Assembly: GCF_001659605.2 (NCBI RefSeq)
Contig: NC_035176.2
Coordinates: 23,350,847-23,414,846 of the forward strand
Reading direction: 5' to 3'
From: Manihot esculenta
Lineage: Eukaryota; Streptophyta; Magnoliopsida; Malpighiales; Euphorbiaceae
DNA: 64,000 nucleotides
Part shown: piece after piece, positions 1 to 12,300 of the stretch
Layout of the letters: each line of letters opens with the position of its first letter
How positions within the stretch are numbered: position 1 is the stretch's first letter
Notes under the pieces: generated by a model
Databases searched by the model: none
Told to the model about the DNA's origin: nothing
Seen by the model: only the letters and a program-made list of their open reading frames with translations
Translations under genes and position numbers: made by a program

Positions 1-699
1 CGATTCGGTCTTTAATTCAGCAAATTCAGTTAAATTAGTTTTGATTTCTCCAATTTCATTAAATTCTACCATAATTTGGGCCTAATAACATTTTATTTAA
101 ACTTAATGTATCCAATTAATCATAAAATTTAATGACTTTTTATCTAATATATTTAATTAAATATGTAAATATTTCACGCTCCATATAACATAAACTCCGT
201 ATATTTTATATAATCTAAACTCTATCAAAATATAATAAGTCACGTGTAATCCTCAAATACAATGCAAAATCAAAATATAATAACAATCCTTAATCTAAAT
301 ATAACAGTCTTTAATTCTTATATAATCCAAAGTATCCACCAACGACTATATCCTCCATTTAATAAACATAAGACTTAACAAAATAATTAAGTATGAAATT
401 TCAAAATATTCATTGATAACTATGTCACCAACAATCAAGTCTCTATTTTTCAAATACCAATTAATTGCTATAAAAACATGAAAAAAATTAGAATAGATAA
501 ACTAAATAAACAAAGTGATTAATTGATATATATTTGTATGAACAATTACCTTCAACTATCCAAATTTATAATATTTTTATTTGTACTGCTTATGTACCCA
601 TTTGCAAATGTTGAAAAATTAAGAAAAAAATAAGTAAATTATAATTATGAATAATACTTCCAAATAAAAATAAATAAATCATTAAAAAGTAAATTAAAT

Positions 700-2700
700 A
701 CAATTAACACATACCTTCTTCAAGCCTTTTAAGATCTACAATTTGTTTTTCAATCAGTTTGCGATAATGAAATTTTTGCAACCAATATTGTTTACATATT
801 AAGGCTTCTACTATTTTAGGAGTTAAAAAAACTCCTAAAACAATGAAACACTCTACCTCCGGTGTCAAATGTTGATTCTGAAGCAATAGCATATATAAGG
901 ACTGCTAATATATCTTTCACCATGTGTGATAAGATAGGAAACTTATTAGCATTCATTTCCACTATTTTAATATGTCAAACTCTTCTTTCTTATCCAACAC
1001 TCAAATATCCTTATTTAGATAAGAATCTAAGTCAGACTTGCTCTTTGCTTCACTAATATCTATTTTATATTACATGAATTGATGTTCCAATCTCATTCTA
1101 GGTTTCTTTTTTTTTTTTTATCATTTCTCAATGCTCTCACTTATATTTTCAATATTTTTATTTGCATTTTCAGTTTGATGTATTATCTTGTAGTCATCAA
1201 ATAATTCACACACAAACAATTTAATCTTCTCTGCCAATTCTGAACCTTTTCCTTTTCTATACACAGTTGAAAGAGCAAAATGCATAAATTTTAATTTATA
1301 TCGGGGTCAACCACTACTACAATATAAATAAGTTTATTCATTTTATTAGGATTCTCCTAATATTTATTAAATTTAAGCTTCATTTTCTTACCCACACATG
1401 ATAACTCCAAAGCATTATTTTATTTTCACTCATGCAATAAACAATCAACATAATTGGTTTCATCAAAGAATATATTAGAAGTAACATATATAGACCTAGA
1501 AATTTCAAAGTAAGATCATAAAAATGCCCTAATAAATCAATAATTTTCATTATATATTCCTGTTCTAGACTATCTAGCAAACCCTTACTTTACATGAATG
1601 AAGATCAATTTTAAAGTATGAATCTATAGTTGAATATCTATCAAATTCATTTTCAAATTTCAGTGCAGAACTTAATATCATATAAGTAGAATTTCACTTA
1701 GTGCACATATCTAAGCATAAAGAACTCTTACTTCCCTTCCATCTCACAACATGCCTTAAATTTTTGCAACCTCGTAAGAGATTGCTTAATATATCTAACC
1801 GCATCTCTAACCTTTTTAATTGGAGCAAGACTATCCTTCATTCCATTAATAACAACTAAGTTAGTTATGTGGGTAATGCATCTCATATGAAGATATTTTC
1901 AATTTAAAATGTTAAATCCTCAACCATTGATTTTCTTTTTCAAATAGGCAATTGCAACATTATTTGAACTAGTATTATCTACAGTTACAATAAAAACTCT
2001 CTTAATTCCCCAATTAAGTAAGCAACTTTCATCTGCTATGCCTATGTTATCACCCTTATGACTTATAGTAGGACAAAAATTAATAATTTTCTTATGTAGT
2101 GTCCAATTATCATCAATACAATGTGCAGTGACAAGCATATAATTGATTCTTTGTAATGAGGTCCATGTATTTATAGTAATACAAACCCTTTGACTAGTCT
2201 TCTGAAAAAAATATTAATTTTTTCTTTCCTCTAAATACAAGCCATAACAATCTCTTGATACTGTCCAACAGGATGGTATTAGAAACCTAGGTTGTGTATA
2301 CTTAACTCATTCTCCAAACCCTTCTCCTTCTACAAACATAAATGGAAGTTCTCCAACAATAATCATCTTAGCTAGTTTTCATCTCGAAACCTCTTGATCA
2401 AAATTTTATGTATTCAATGAACCTAGTTGGGTCCCCCTCCCTCTTGTGTACTACAAGTAGGTGGCAAAGACAATTGATATTATTTTGTAGTTATACTATG
2501 AGAGTTCTTTATAAATGTAGACATGTGATGTCTAAATGTAGTAGTGCCATTCTTTTTTAGATCAGAAAATTTTTTTTATCACAATAATTGCACTTACCTT
2601 TTTGTGCACCAGTGTTATCGATAAACTTGGTAAAATGACCCCAAACAGCTCATCTTGGCTTCATACTCTTCCTTTTCATTTTGGATGTAACTTCTCCTGC
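700..2700 (-). pseudogene. hAT transposase remnant (RICESLEEPER/DAYSLEEPER-like)
   Basis: Read on the minus strand, pieces appear in the family order. A BED-type zinc finger lies near 2570-2690 (KRKSMKP, stop, AVWGHFTKF, then CNYCD). A motif near 2320-2410 reads KMIIVGELPF. The catalytic-region piece at 1920-2160 reads INFCP, IDDNWTLHKK, CLLNWGI and VTVDN. The C-terminal dimerisation tail at 704-860 reads LTPKIVEALICKQYWLQ. Stops and frameshifts break the frame throughout, so this is inactive. The active protein would bind the element's ends and cut and paste it. Related domesticated plant proteins exist, but the broken frame argues against a working host gene. Family assignment rests on these motifs and their order. 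Confidence 0.85.
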
Positions 2701-3879
2701 TTCAGTTTATCTTGAAGCAATTGGAGGTAGATTAGGTGTTATTAAAGGAGGATTATTTTATACTCCTTGTTATGCCTTTGTCATCTTGAATAAAGACCAT
2801 TCTATATAAATTAAACATCTAAATAGTTAAACAAAAATTAAAAAATTATAATCATAAAACACAAGCAAAAGTGTTCAATTGTAGCTATATACTAAATGGT
2901 GCTCTAGGCATATGTTTAATTATGCCTTTTTCATTCCTAAATTATAAACAATTGAACACTATACAATTATTCATGCTCAAGTCAAGTAGTATTTTCATGT
3001 ACCACAACTACAGTCAGTAGACTTGGTACTACAGTTAGTGAAGACTACAAAGTACCAGTACCCCAAACAACAAATATATAGATTAATGGATGCAAAACTT
3101 ATATAAATTATATGCCTAAGTAGTATTTTTCATGTCCTACTCTTTTTTCCTTCTCCATCGTACCCAAACAACAAGTATAAATTTAATTAAAGTAATCACA
3201 GGTGTAAAATGTTTGGAAAATTACTTCAACAACAAAAATAAATTAATGGGTACATCAAAAATAAATTAGTGGGTACATCAAAATTTAGATTCACACCGTG
3301 AAAATATATTAAAAATAAAACATAAAATCAATAGTAAAAAAAATACAGTAAAAATAAAATATGAAAATGAAAAATAATGCAGTAATAGAACAATCACTAC
3401 AATAATAGAATCAATCTCACCAAAAAAATAGAAATCACCAGGGATTAAGTAATTAATTGGTGCGTTTTTGGAGAAGGATGCGAGACTGTAGAGAGGGACT
3501 GAATGACAATTTATATAGCAAGATTATGGGATTGTCTATTATTGTGAATGGCGTAAAGTTGTGGACTCTGGAGACCCAGAAGATTGAGAGATTGAGTGAG
3601 GCAGAGAGCTGGTAGGGAATGACTGGCTAATTGTAGCAAGACTCAAGAGTGACTATGGATGGAGGACGAAGAGCAAGAGGCTGAAGGACAAAGACTCGGA
3701 TCGCGAGAGAGAAATTTGGAATCATGAGGACTAAGGATTAACTGAAGTGAAGAGAGCGACACACTTCTTTGCAAAATCAAAAGGAATAAGTTTAACATAA
3801 ATAAAAAATTCAAAACACAACATTTTAAATAGGAGTTCGGTTGGTTCAGTTCAACCAAAATATTTCTTCTTTAAAACTA

Positions 3880-3974
3880 GACTAAATTGATTTTATATCG
3901 AAACTTAACCGAATTATAAAATTAAATCGGTTCGGTCTATTTTTTCGGTCTAGACCGAGCAGTGCTCACCCCTA
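3880..3974. repeat. hAT right terminal and subterminal repeat
   Basis: Ends TGCTCACCCCTA at 3963-3974. Inside it, CGGTCTAGACCG at 3947-3958 is a short palindrome, and CGGTTCGGTC-type motifs repeat. Such subterminal motifs are usual transposase-binding sites in hAT elements (family knowledge). The following AAGGTGAG (3975-3982) would be the 8-bp target duplication if the left end carries the same word; that end is outside the window. Confidence 0.65.
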
Positions 3975-4599
3975 AAGGTGAGTGTGGAACACATGTGAGA
4001 TATAGCACCACTATTTGTGATCCAATTATCATTATTATTAAAACATTTAAAAACATATGGATTAAAGACAACATTACCTGTTAAGCTAGTGAACTCATTA
4101 CAGCTTGCCTTCTGCACATTCTTGCCCTTCATTAACCTATTCAGTTCTTATTGGATAATGCTAGTAATGGTGGCAGTGAGATCCTCCTTATGTGCCTTCT
4201 CTACTCCACTGTCTATTGCTTCAGTGTTAATGGACTCTTCTACCTGATTAGTTGAAAGCTTTGTCTTTCTTCGTTTAAACCATTCAGGATAACCTATCAG
4301 TTTAAAATAAGTATCTTTAGTATGACTAATGTACTTCAGTGTTCATAAAACCTCTCATCCTTTCTCCGTACCTCTTTCTTGTACCTATATCTAATAGCTT
4401 CTTTATTTCCATTTTGAGCTTTTACCATCATGGCCATAGAATTTTCTACCACATCAATCACAAGACTATTGGCCTCTCTCTATTTCTCAACTCTCAAGAC
4501 CATAGAGTATGCTCAATTGATTGAAGGAAATGGATCCATAAAAAGGATCTAATTCCTAATATGATCATATGAAGAGTTTAGTCCCATCAAGATTGTATT
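3975..4599 (-). pseudogene. Ty1/copia gag-protease fragment
   Basis: The minus strand reads as a decayed copia polyprotein across shifting frames, in order: LMGLNSSYDHIRN, then MDPFPSIN and YSMVLRVEK, then MRGFMNTEV, then YFKLIGYPEWFKRR (the gag zinc-knuckle region, with its first Cys changed to Tyr), and finally WITNSGAISHMCS, matching the copia protease active-site stretch (W-I-x-D-S-G-A-x-x-H-M) with the catalytic Asp replaced by Asn. Several in-frame stops interrupt it. It is cut on the left by the hAT terminus and on the right by an Athila-like LTR. No LTR belonging to it is visible. Confidence 0.75.
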
Positions 4600-5933
4600 T
4601 GATGAATTGCAAAACTCACCACTTTTTTCTTATTAAATTCTATGATTTTGCTATGATTTTGATATAAATAATTAATTTTTATTTGGAATTTGATTTTAGA
4701 CAGGTTTTTGAGTGAAAATTAGGAAAAGAAACGAAAAGAGGTTGAATTGGAAGATTTTCGGACTGGAAGGTTACAGCCTTAGACAAGCCTGTAGCCCAAG
4801 GCGATGGACACCTCCAGATTTCAAAAAATTCCATCTCAGCCCGATTTTTTCAGCTGTACAAGAATAAGATCAATTTCAAATTAGAGTAAACATTAGATTA
4901 GGATAGGGATAAGATAGGAGTAAAAGAGTTTATTTTAAATTGTGAATATTTATCTTTTTGTTGGAGAAAAACCTATATAAAGGCTGTCTAAGAATTAACT
5001 CAGGCATCATATTTTTCTCTTCTTCTTCTCCTCTGTCAAATTCTGCCACCTCCTTGCTGCCCCCTTCTTCTTCTCTTTTCTTTAGTTTTTGCAATTTTAT
5101 TATGGCTCTTAGAGGCTAAATAATTCTTTTCAATTGAAGGTTAATCCAAATTGAGGTTTTATTCAAGTTATGAGATTATGTGCTTAAATTCTCTTCATCT
5201 TATTTCTATTTTCTATTAATTTCTATTTTCAAGGAACACCACCTCCATTGTTGTCCTCTTAGGAATTTAAGGGGCACATTAAATCTCTTGGAAAGACAAC
5301 ATATTGCTAATTAAGTCAATTAAATCCATAATTGTTTAATTGAATTAATAACAAGTAACAATTAGTATATTCGTTTATGTTAAGAAATTAGTAGATTTAA
5401 TTTAAATAATTCGCGTGTTATTATTTATCAAGTTTGGGTTCTTCTCTCTTAAAACAATTAACTAATTAAATCTACATGCGTGTTGGGGTTGTTAGTTAAC
5501 TATGAATTAATTTAAGCACGAAACAGATTAATTTAATCATAAGTAAGAATTGGTGGGATTTGCGAGTTTGACCACTATAACCAAACAATAGATAATAAAA
5601 TAAATTATTTTTCTAATCAATGATAAACTGCCAAACCCCTTAATTTGATTATCTTCAGCTGAATTTAGTTTAATTATTTGTTTCACCATCTTAATTGCAT
5701 TGTTTCTTTTTCTTTTAACTTTTTTTTTTGGTTGCCTAAGGCAAAATCAATTTCTTCAAACAAAAATTTCATTCTTCTCTCTTTTTGTTTTAAACTATTC
5801 TTCTTATTCAATTAGTCATCTAAATTAAACAGAGTTAAGGTCTCCGTGTGATCGATACTTACTTACCCTATCTACAAATTCATATTGAATCCAAAAAAGG
5901 AAAATAAGTTTTAATTGATGGATTCAACACCCA
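4600..5933 (+). repeat. Putative 5' LTR of Athila-like element 1
   Basis: Non-coding AT-rich block between copia sequence and a primer-binding site. It starts TGATGAATTG, contains a good TATA box at 4974-4983 and ends near a CA at 5932-5933, eight bases before the PBS. No second LTR copy is present, so both borders are estimates. Confidence 0.5.
4974..4983 (+). promoter_or_regulatory. TATA box of Athila-like LTR 1
   Basis: TATATAAAGG, within the presumed U3 about 970 bases before the PBS, followed by a pyrimidine-rich stretch. The position fits LTR promoters. Activity is not expected given the decay of the element. Confidence 0.45.
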
Positions 5934-5941
5934 TTAAATTT

Positions 5942-5959
5942 TAGCGCCGTTGTCGAGGA
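5942..5959 (+). other. Degenerate primer-binding site (tRNA-Asp type)
   Basis: TAGCGCCGTTGTCGAGGA differs at three positions from the 18-base tRNA-Asp-complementary PBS usual in Athila-type elements. It lies just after the LTR end and 26 bases before the ancestral gag start codon. Confidence 0.65.
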
Positions 5960-5984
5960 CCTTTAATAGTTTGTTTTTATTTTT

Positions 5985-7565
5985 ATGATCAGGTCTGAAA
6001 AATAGAAGAAATTAGTTTGATTCAGAAATCAAGAAGACTATAAAAAGGTTGAGAAAAGTAATCAAGTTGTAAAAACAGACCAATTCGGGAGCCTCTCAAC
6101 CATCTGCTCGATCCCCTCTGCCAATCGAAGATACCACATCTTCAACACCAATCGAGCCTCCAATTGACACCAACCGAAGAGACACAATGGTCGCAGCTAT
6201 TGCCGCTGAAGAACAACCCCTTTGCATCACATACCTAGTGTTGAATGCACCTTTGGAACTGCGAACAGGTATGATTCACATGTTACTAAAATTCCAAGGT
6301 TTGGAGAATGAAGCCCCCATCGTCATCTAAAAGAGTTTTATATGGTTTGTTCAAGTATAAGACCACAGGGTATAATTGACGAGAAAATAAGTTTAGTAGC
6401 TTTTCCTTTTACTTTGATTGAATCCGCTAAGGATTGACTCTACTATTTGCCCCCAGGTTCAATCACCACTTGGGTGCAAATTAGAAACTTATTCTTAGAA
6501 TGGTTTTTTCCAGCAACTAAAGCATTATCTATAAGAAAGGAAATAAGTGGAATCAAACAAAGAAAAAATGAAACTCTGCATGAATATTGGCAACGTTATA
6601 AGAAATTAATTGTAAGCTGTCCAAAATATGGAATCACTAAAAAACAACTTAACTTTCACTTCTATGAAGGACTTTTGTCATTAGAACGAAGAATACTAAA
6701 TGCTACTAGTGGAGGAGCCATTGTAGAAATGGAACCTAAAGAAGGTAAAACTTTATTCTCCAAATTAGCTGCCAACTCTAGACAGTATGGCAAAGATGAG
6801 GACATTCCTAGGAATGCGAATGAGGTAAGTATTGCATCTTTAGATTCTAAAATTTCACAACTTACCGTTGCAATCCAACAGTTGGCTGCAAGAAATAAGG
6901 TATGAACTTCGTGGTATTTGCAAACAAGCTAACCATCCCATAGACATGTGTCCTACCCTTCAGGAAGATGTGCAACAGGTTTAAGCCATTGGAGGATTCA
7001 ATGGACAACAAAGAAAGTATGACCCATTTTCAAGCATTCACAATCCAGGGTGGAGAGATCATCCAAACCTTAGCTATGGTAATAGACAGCAGAACTATCA
7101 ACCAAGAACCAATTATCAAGCTGTAAAATCAAGTATGTCTTTAGAAGACATTGTTCAATCCCTTGCTAATAGCACTCTTACTTTCCAACAGGAAACAAAA
7201 TCGAGCATATAGAATTTGGAAAATAAAATGAGCCAACTTGCTACATCAGTGAGCAAGCTGGAATCTCAAGGGAAACTGCCCTCCTAAACCGTGCTAAATT
7301 CAAAACAGAACATAAGCGCAATTATGCTATGAAACGGAAAGGAATTGGAATCTACCAACCTGAAGAGGCTTGCCCAAGGCAGTATGACAGACCTGAAGGC
7401 AGAAGAAAAAATAGAAATTCCAGCAGAGAATCAGCGTAAAAAATCAGAGGTAGAACAACCCCCAATTTAGATAATGCGTCCTCATTTTCCTGAAAGATTT
7501 GCTCAATCAAAAAGAGAAAAGGAAGAAAAAGAGATCTTGGAGAATTTTCACAAAGTCTAGATAAA
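5985..7565 (+). pseudogene. Athila-like gag pseudogene
   Basis: Begins ATG-ATC-AGG-TCT-GAA, parallel to the gag start of the neighbouring element 2, but hits a stop after six codons. Downstream pieces match that gag: HKLEF-like leader motifs near 6190-6440, PPGSITTW and a long open piece at 6447-6905 (FYEGLLSLERRILNA), then a zinc-knuckle region near 6910-6970 in which the first Cys is lost (RGICKQANHPIDMCPTLQED), NPGWRDHPN near 7045, and SKLESQGKLPS near 7255. At least five stops are visible. It would have encoded the capsid and nucleocapsid protein. Confidence 0.75.
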
Positions 7566-9300
7566 TGATAGAACATATTTTAGTCCTTTTTATCTTGATA
7601 TTATTGATGATTATTTACATGATTTCTGCTTAATTTAGTGCTTTTGATATTATTTTGCAGAAAATAGTGAAAAATGACAATTTGGAGAAAATACCCTTAA
7701 AACTGCCTTAAATGGAGCAAAGGAGAGCAAGTATGCCAAGTTGGAATCAAGCGAAGCTAAATAAGGAAAGTGACAAAGAAGGAAAGAACATTCAGCCAAA
7801 GCAATTTGAAATTCAAATTTCAAATTTCCAAGTAGTCTTTTCCTTATTTAAGAAGCCAAGTCTCAAGTTGCCACATATGAAGAGCCAAATAAGGAAAGTA
7901 TTTTGAAATTCAAATCCTCAAGATTCATATTCAAATTTTGAATTTCAAAATCCAGCTTATCAAGGAAGCCAAATCCAAAGATCACATGGTTGCCACCACA
8001 TGCCTTGCACATTCAAAATTCAAATTGCAAAGGAGGCTCCACCTTCCTTATTAGTGCATGGGCGGCAAGGAGAGTGTGAAGGCAAGTCTTGGGCACCTTG
8101 GGCAGCATCTTGAAGACACTTGGGCAGCAAACAAAGACCAAAAGACCCATTCTTGCACAAGCCACACATGCTCCACGTTTTTCCCTTCTCACATGTGCAT
8201 GGATGGCACATCTTGGACCAAGGGCATTTTGGGCAGCCTCTAAAAGACTCATGGACAGCCAAGAAATCCTAGGCCAGCATCTTGAAACATATTTAAACAC
8301 CTCTAGAGGCCAGCCGACCAGCAAGCAAGAAGAGGCACTCCATCCCTCCCATCCGGCCAAGCAAGGCGCACAAGCCTCTCCATCTCCACCTTCAGTTCTT
8401 CATCTTTTGTACTCTCCTTTTATTTTCTATTTTGTTTTAGCCATGAGTGGCTGAAACCTTTTAATCTAGTTGAAGTTTGGTTGAAACTAAGGTTGTTTTA
8501 TAGATTGTGAGATCTGAACATAAACTATTTGTCTTAGATTTGTTCAATATTCATACAATTTGGTACTTGAATCTATGATTACTTTGTTGTTTTGATCAAA
8601 TTGGCCACTTGATTCTTGATTGCAAGGTAATTGATTGTTAGTTGGGATAATATTTAGTCCGTAATTGCTGGAATTATTCTAACATAAGAACACTTGGTGT
8701 AATAACTAAGGAATTGTATGATCTAGCAACATCTCCATGCATTTGGATAGCTAGGATTGAATCTCTCTATTTCTTCATGCAATTGACAATTGTTTTGATG
8801 CCTAAGGCTCAAGGACATTCCTTGGCAATTTGTTAATTAGTAATTGATTAGAGGACGTTCCCTAATTGATTTAATCATAAGGAGAGACTTGGTGGTGAGA
8901 AGCGTTTTCCATCTCCATAACTAATCTATTGAATCAATCAAGAGAACATAAGTTTCAATGATCAATCCAAACAACCAAAGTGGATCCATCTCTTCAACTA
9001 AACCTTTCTCATATTGAATTTCTCTTTTATTTTAATTACTTGCTAATTTAATTGCTTTCAGTAGTTTGCTAATCAAATCAATCTCCAAACCCCCCTTTTT
9101 ACTTTTATTGCACTTTATTTTTGTTCCGCTTTCAGTTACTTGCTTTCAGTTTCTCATTCAATTAAATCTCTGGGTCTGGTTGAGAAAAATAGATAAGTTT
9201 TCAATTCTCTGTGGATTCGATCATTTACCACTATCTGCAGTTGTAAAATTATTGATAACCGGAAAGGTTATTTTTGACCGGCTTCGACAACCGCGAGTCA
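7566..9300 (+). repeat. 5' LTR of Athila-like element 2
   Basis: 1,735 bases, starting TGATAGAACATATTTTAG and ending GCGAGTCA six bases before the PBS. Apparent open frames inside it (for example around 8013-8454) overlap on both strands and have no recognisable domains, so they are treated as chance. A possible TATTTAAA element lies near 8290. The first 150 bases are clearly related to the fragment at 55273. Confidence 0.75.
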
Positions 9301-9306
9301 AAAATT

Positions 9307-9324
9307 GGCGCCGTTGCGGGGGAG
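9307..9324 (+). other. Primer-binding site (tRNA-Asp type)
   Basis: TGGCGCCGTTGCGGGGGA, one mismatch from the tRNA-Asp-complementary PBS of Athila-type elements. It lies six bases after the LTR and 27 bases before the gag ATG. Confidence 0.85.
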
Positions 9325-9351
9325 TTGTTCTAACTTGTTTATTTTTCTTTC

Positions 9352-12300
9352 ATGACCAGATCTGAACGTAGGGACACACTGTCTTACGATCCAGAAATTG
9401 AACACACAATCAGGAGACTAGGAAAGCAAGCCACTACGCCTGAACCTTCTGCCGCACATTCAGCCGCCAAACTTCCTCAACATTCGGCCGCCGAACCTTC
9501 CCTTCTCCAGCCGCCGAACTTCGCACCAATGACTGAACCTAATGCACAACATGCTGCCCAAAATGGACATGCTGTCCATGACCAAATAATTCAAGAAAAT
9601 CCAGCCATTAGAGCTCCAATGCCAAGAGAAAGAACCATGAGAGAATTGGCAACACCTGTAGGCGATCAAGCACCTCTTTGCATCACCTATCCACCTCTGA
9701 CAGTTCCCTTTGAACTGAAAACAGGTTTGATCCATCTTCTCCCTAAATTTAGAGGTTTGCAAAATGAAAATCCACATAAGCACTTGAAAGAGTTCAATAT
9801 TGTCTGTTCATCTATAAGACCTCAAGGTATTTATGAAGATCATGTTAAGTTAAGAGCTTTTCATTTTTCATTAGATGACTATGCTAAGGATTGGTTATTT
9901 TATTTGCCACCTGGATCTATCACTTCTTGGGATGATATGGTTATAACTTTTCTGAACAAATATTTACCAACATCTAAAACCATTGGCATAATAAGAGAAA
10001 TCACTAGCATAAGACAGAAACCAATTGAGGATTTATATGATTATTGGGAAAGGTTTGAAAGACTGTGTACAGGTTGTCCACAACATGATATATCAGATAA
10101 GTCCCTCTTAAAGTTCTTCTATGGAGGACTGCTTTCTTCAGAAAGGAGATTCATTGATGTAGCTTGTGGAGGATCCATTGCAGACAAGACACCTAGAGAG
10201 ATGAGAGAGTTGATCTCAATACTTGCAGCCTCATCTAGGCAATATGGAGAAGAAAAGCAACCGCAGAGAGGAGTCAATGAGGTAAGTTCACCTTCTATTT
10301 CTGAACTGATATCTGTTATGAAAGATTTTGCCATAGGACTTGTTCAACAGATTCAAGCAGCCCAGCCACCTAGGCCATGTGGGATTTGTACTTATGTAGG
10401 CCACTCAACTGATCAATGTCCTACTCTTCAAGAAGACAACCAGCAAGCTAATGCCATTGGAGGATATAACAACCAGCCTAGACATGATCCATATTCCAAC
10501 ACATACAATCCAGGCTGGAGAGACCATCCCAATTTCAGCTACGGAAGGGCCAACAATAATCAGAACTACCACAAGAATCAGCCCCAACCAGCACCTTCAA
10601 ATCCCAATCAGCACCTTGAAAGAATGATAGAGACACTTGCAAACTCTGTGCAAACTCTCCAACAGCAGGTGGGATAGCTAATGAGCAAATCTAAATCCCA
10701 AGGTAAACCTCCTTCCCAAACTGAAACTAACCCCAGACAGAATGTGAGTACCATCACCTTGAGAAGTGGGAAAGAACTTCAAGATACCAGATTCGAGGAA
10801 GAGAAGCAAGTTGCACAAGAGCCTGCGCAATCTGAGACCACCCCTGCGCAAATTGAAACAACTCCAGCGCAACACTCACCTGAGCCAGCTAGCCGAGCCC
10901 CATCTAAAGCCATTCCTGCGCAGAAGACTAATTAAAAGGTAAGCTTTCACATTCCACCTCCTTTTCCAAAGAGATTTGAAAGAATACAAAAAGAAAAGGA
11001 AGAAAATGAGATCCTTGAGACTTTCAGAAAGGTGGAAATCAACATACCTCTGCTAGATGCTGTCAAGCAGATTCCCAGGTACGCAAAATTTCTGAAAGAA
11101 TTGTGTACCAATAGAAGAAAGCTTGCTGAGAAAGAGAAAGTAAGTGTAGGTGAAGTTGTTACTGCTGTTATTAAAAGAGAGCTCCCTACTAAATGTAAAG
11201 ATAAAGGTATGTTTGCTATTTCTTGCAAAATAGGGAATGTTGGAATTAAGAAAGCTATGTGTGATCTTGGTGCATCCATTAATGTCATGCCTCTTTCCAT
11301 CTATAAATCTTTAAATGCATGTGCACTGAAATACACAAGAGTTGTGATTCAATTAGCTAATAGATTTGTGGTATATCCCATAGGTGTTCTAGAAGATGTG
11401 TTAGTTCAAGTAGATGAACTTGTCTTTCCTGCAGATTTTTATGTGATTGATACTAAGGAAGATAGTTGCAATGCTAGTTCTGACATCCTTCTTGGACATC
11501 CTTTCTTGAGTACTGCTAGGACTAAGATTGATGTGCATGATGGTACTTTGACTATGGAATTTGAAGGGGAAGTTATTAAATATAACGTCTATGATGCTAT
11601 GAAATATCCACATGATATGTCCCTTGTTTATGGTCTTGATATTGTTGACTGCTTGAGCCAGAAAATATTTAATGAGAATCAAGATTGTATTCTGAATGAT
11701 GATTAGCCACAGAGAGAGAGCCAGAAAGAGCCAAAACTGAAAGAGACTGTCTGTAGCATCCAACAGGTAAATTGCAGTCAAGCGCAGGATGAAGAAAACT
11801 CTGTTGCACCACTTCAGCAAGGACCTGCGCAAACTGAAGCCATGACCTTTCGACCGTCGGACTCCACCACCTTTCGGCCGCCGAACTCCACCATTTTTCG
11901 GCCGCCAAACTCCACCATCTTTCGGCCGCCAAATCTTTCACCTCAGCCACCACTGCAGACTGAAACCATCTTCAGCGCAGCCCTTCATCCTCCAGCCCAG
12001 GCAAGCTCTTCCAGCCTGCCTTTGCAGTCAGATCTTGCGCAAGGTACAACTGAAAAAAGTCCAACCCAGAACACCAGTCAGAAAGCACCAGAATCAGATC
12101 TGAAACCTCTTCTAGGCCATCTGAAATACATGTACTTGGGAGCTGACAAGACACTACCAGTAATAGTGTCCAATGAGTTGAGCCAAACTGAGGAAGAAAG
12201 CCTCCTGAGAGTCCTGAAAAAGCACAAGGGTGCCATAGGATGGACCATAGATGACATAAAAGGTATTTCTCCTTCCACATGCATGCATAGAATACACATG

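Larger units (their letters stand above)
1..3974 (-). mobile_element. hAT-superfamily DNA transposon relic
   Basis: AT-rich block whose minus strand carries a decayed hAT transposase. Its right border at 3974 ends in TGCTCACCCCTA, the reverse complement of the TAGGGGTGAGCA terminus typical of plant hAT elements, followed inward by CGGTT/CGGTCT-rich subterminal repeats (about 3880-3965). The first bases of the window (CGATTCGGTC) resemble the same subterminal repeats, so the left terminus probably lies just outside the window. The 8-bp target duplication cannot be checked. Outside the transposase pieces (1-700 and 2700-3870) I see only AT-rich non-coding DNA. Confidence 0.8.
4600..7565 (+). 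mobile_element. Athila-like Ty3/gypsy element 1 (decayed, 5' half)
   Basis: Consists of a putative 5' LTR (4600-5933), a degenerate tRNA-Asp-type primer-binding site and a broken gag. It is interrupted at 7566 by the LTR of a second element of the same lineage; no pol or 3' LTR is visible. It is clearly older than element 2, judged by the number of stops and the decayed PBS. Confidence 0.7.

Noticed and set aside
1..3974. Possible domesticated hAT-derived host gene
   Set aside because: Multiple stops and frameshifts and a recognisable terminal repeat mark it as a dead transposon.
8013..8454. Overlapping frames of 60-120 codons on both strands inside the Athila-like LTR
   Set aside because: No recognisable domain; located in LTR non-coding sequence and mutually overlapping.
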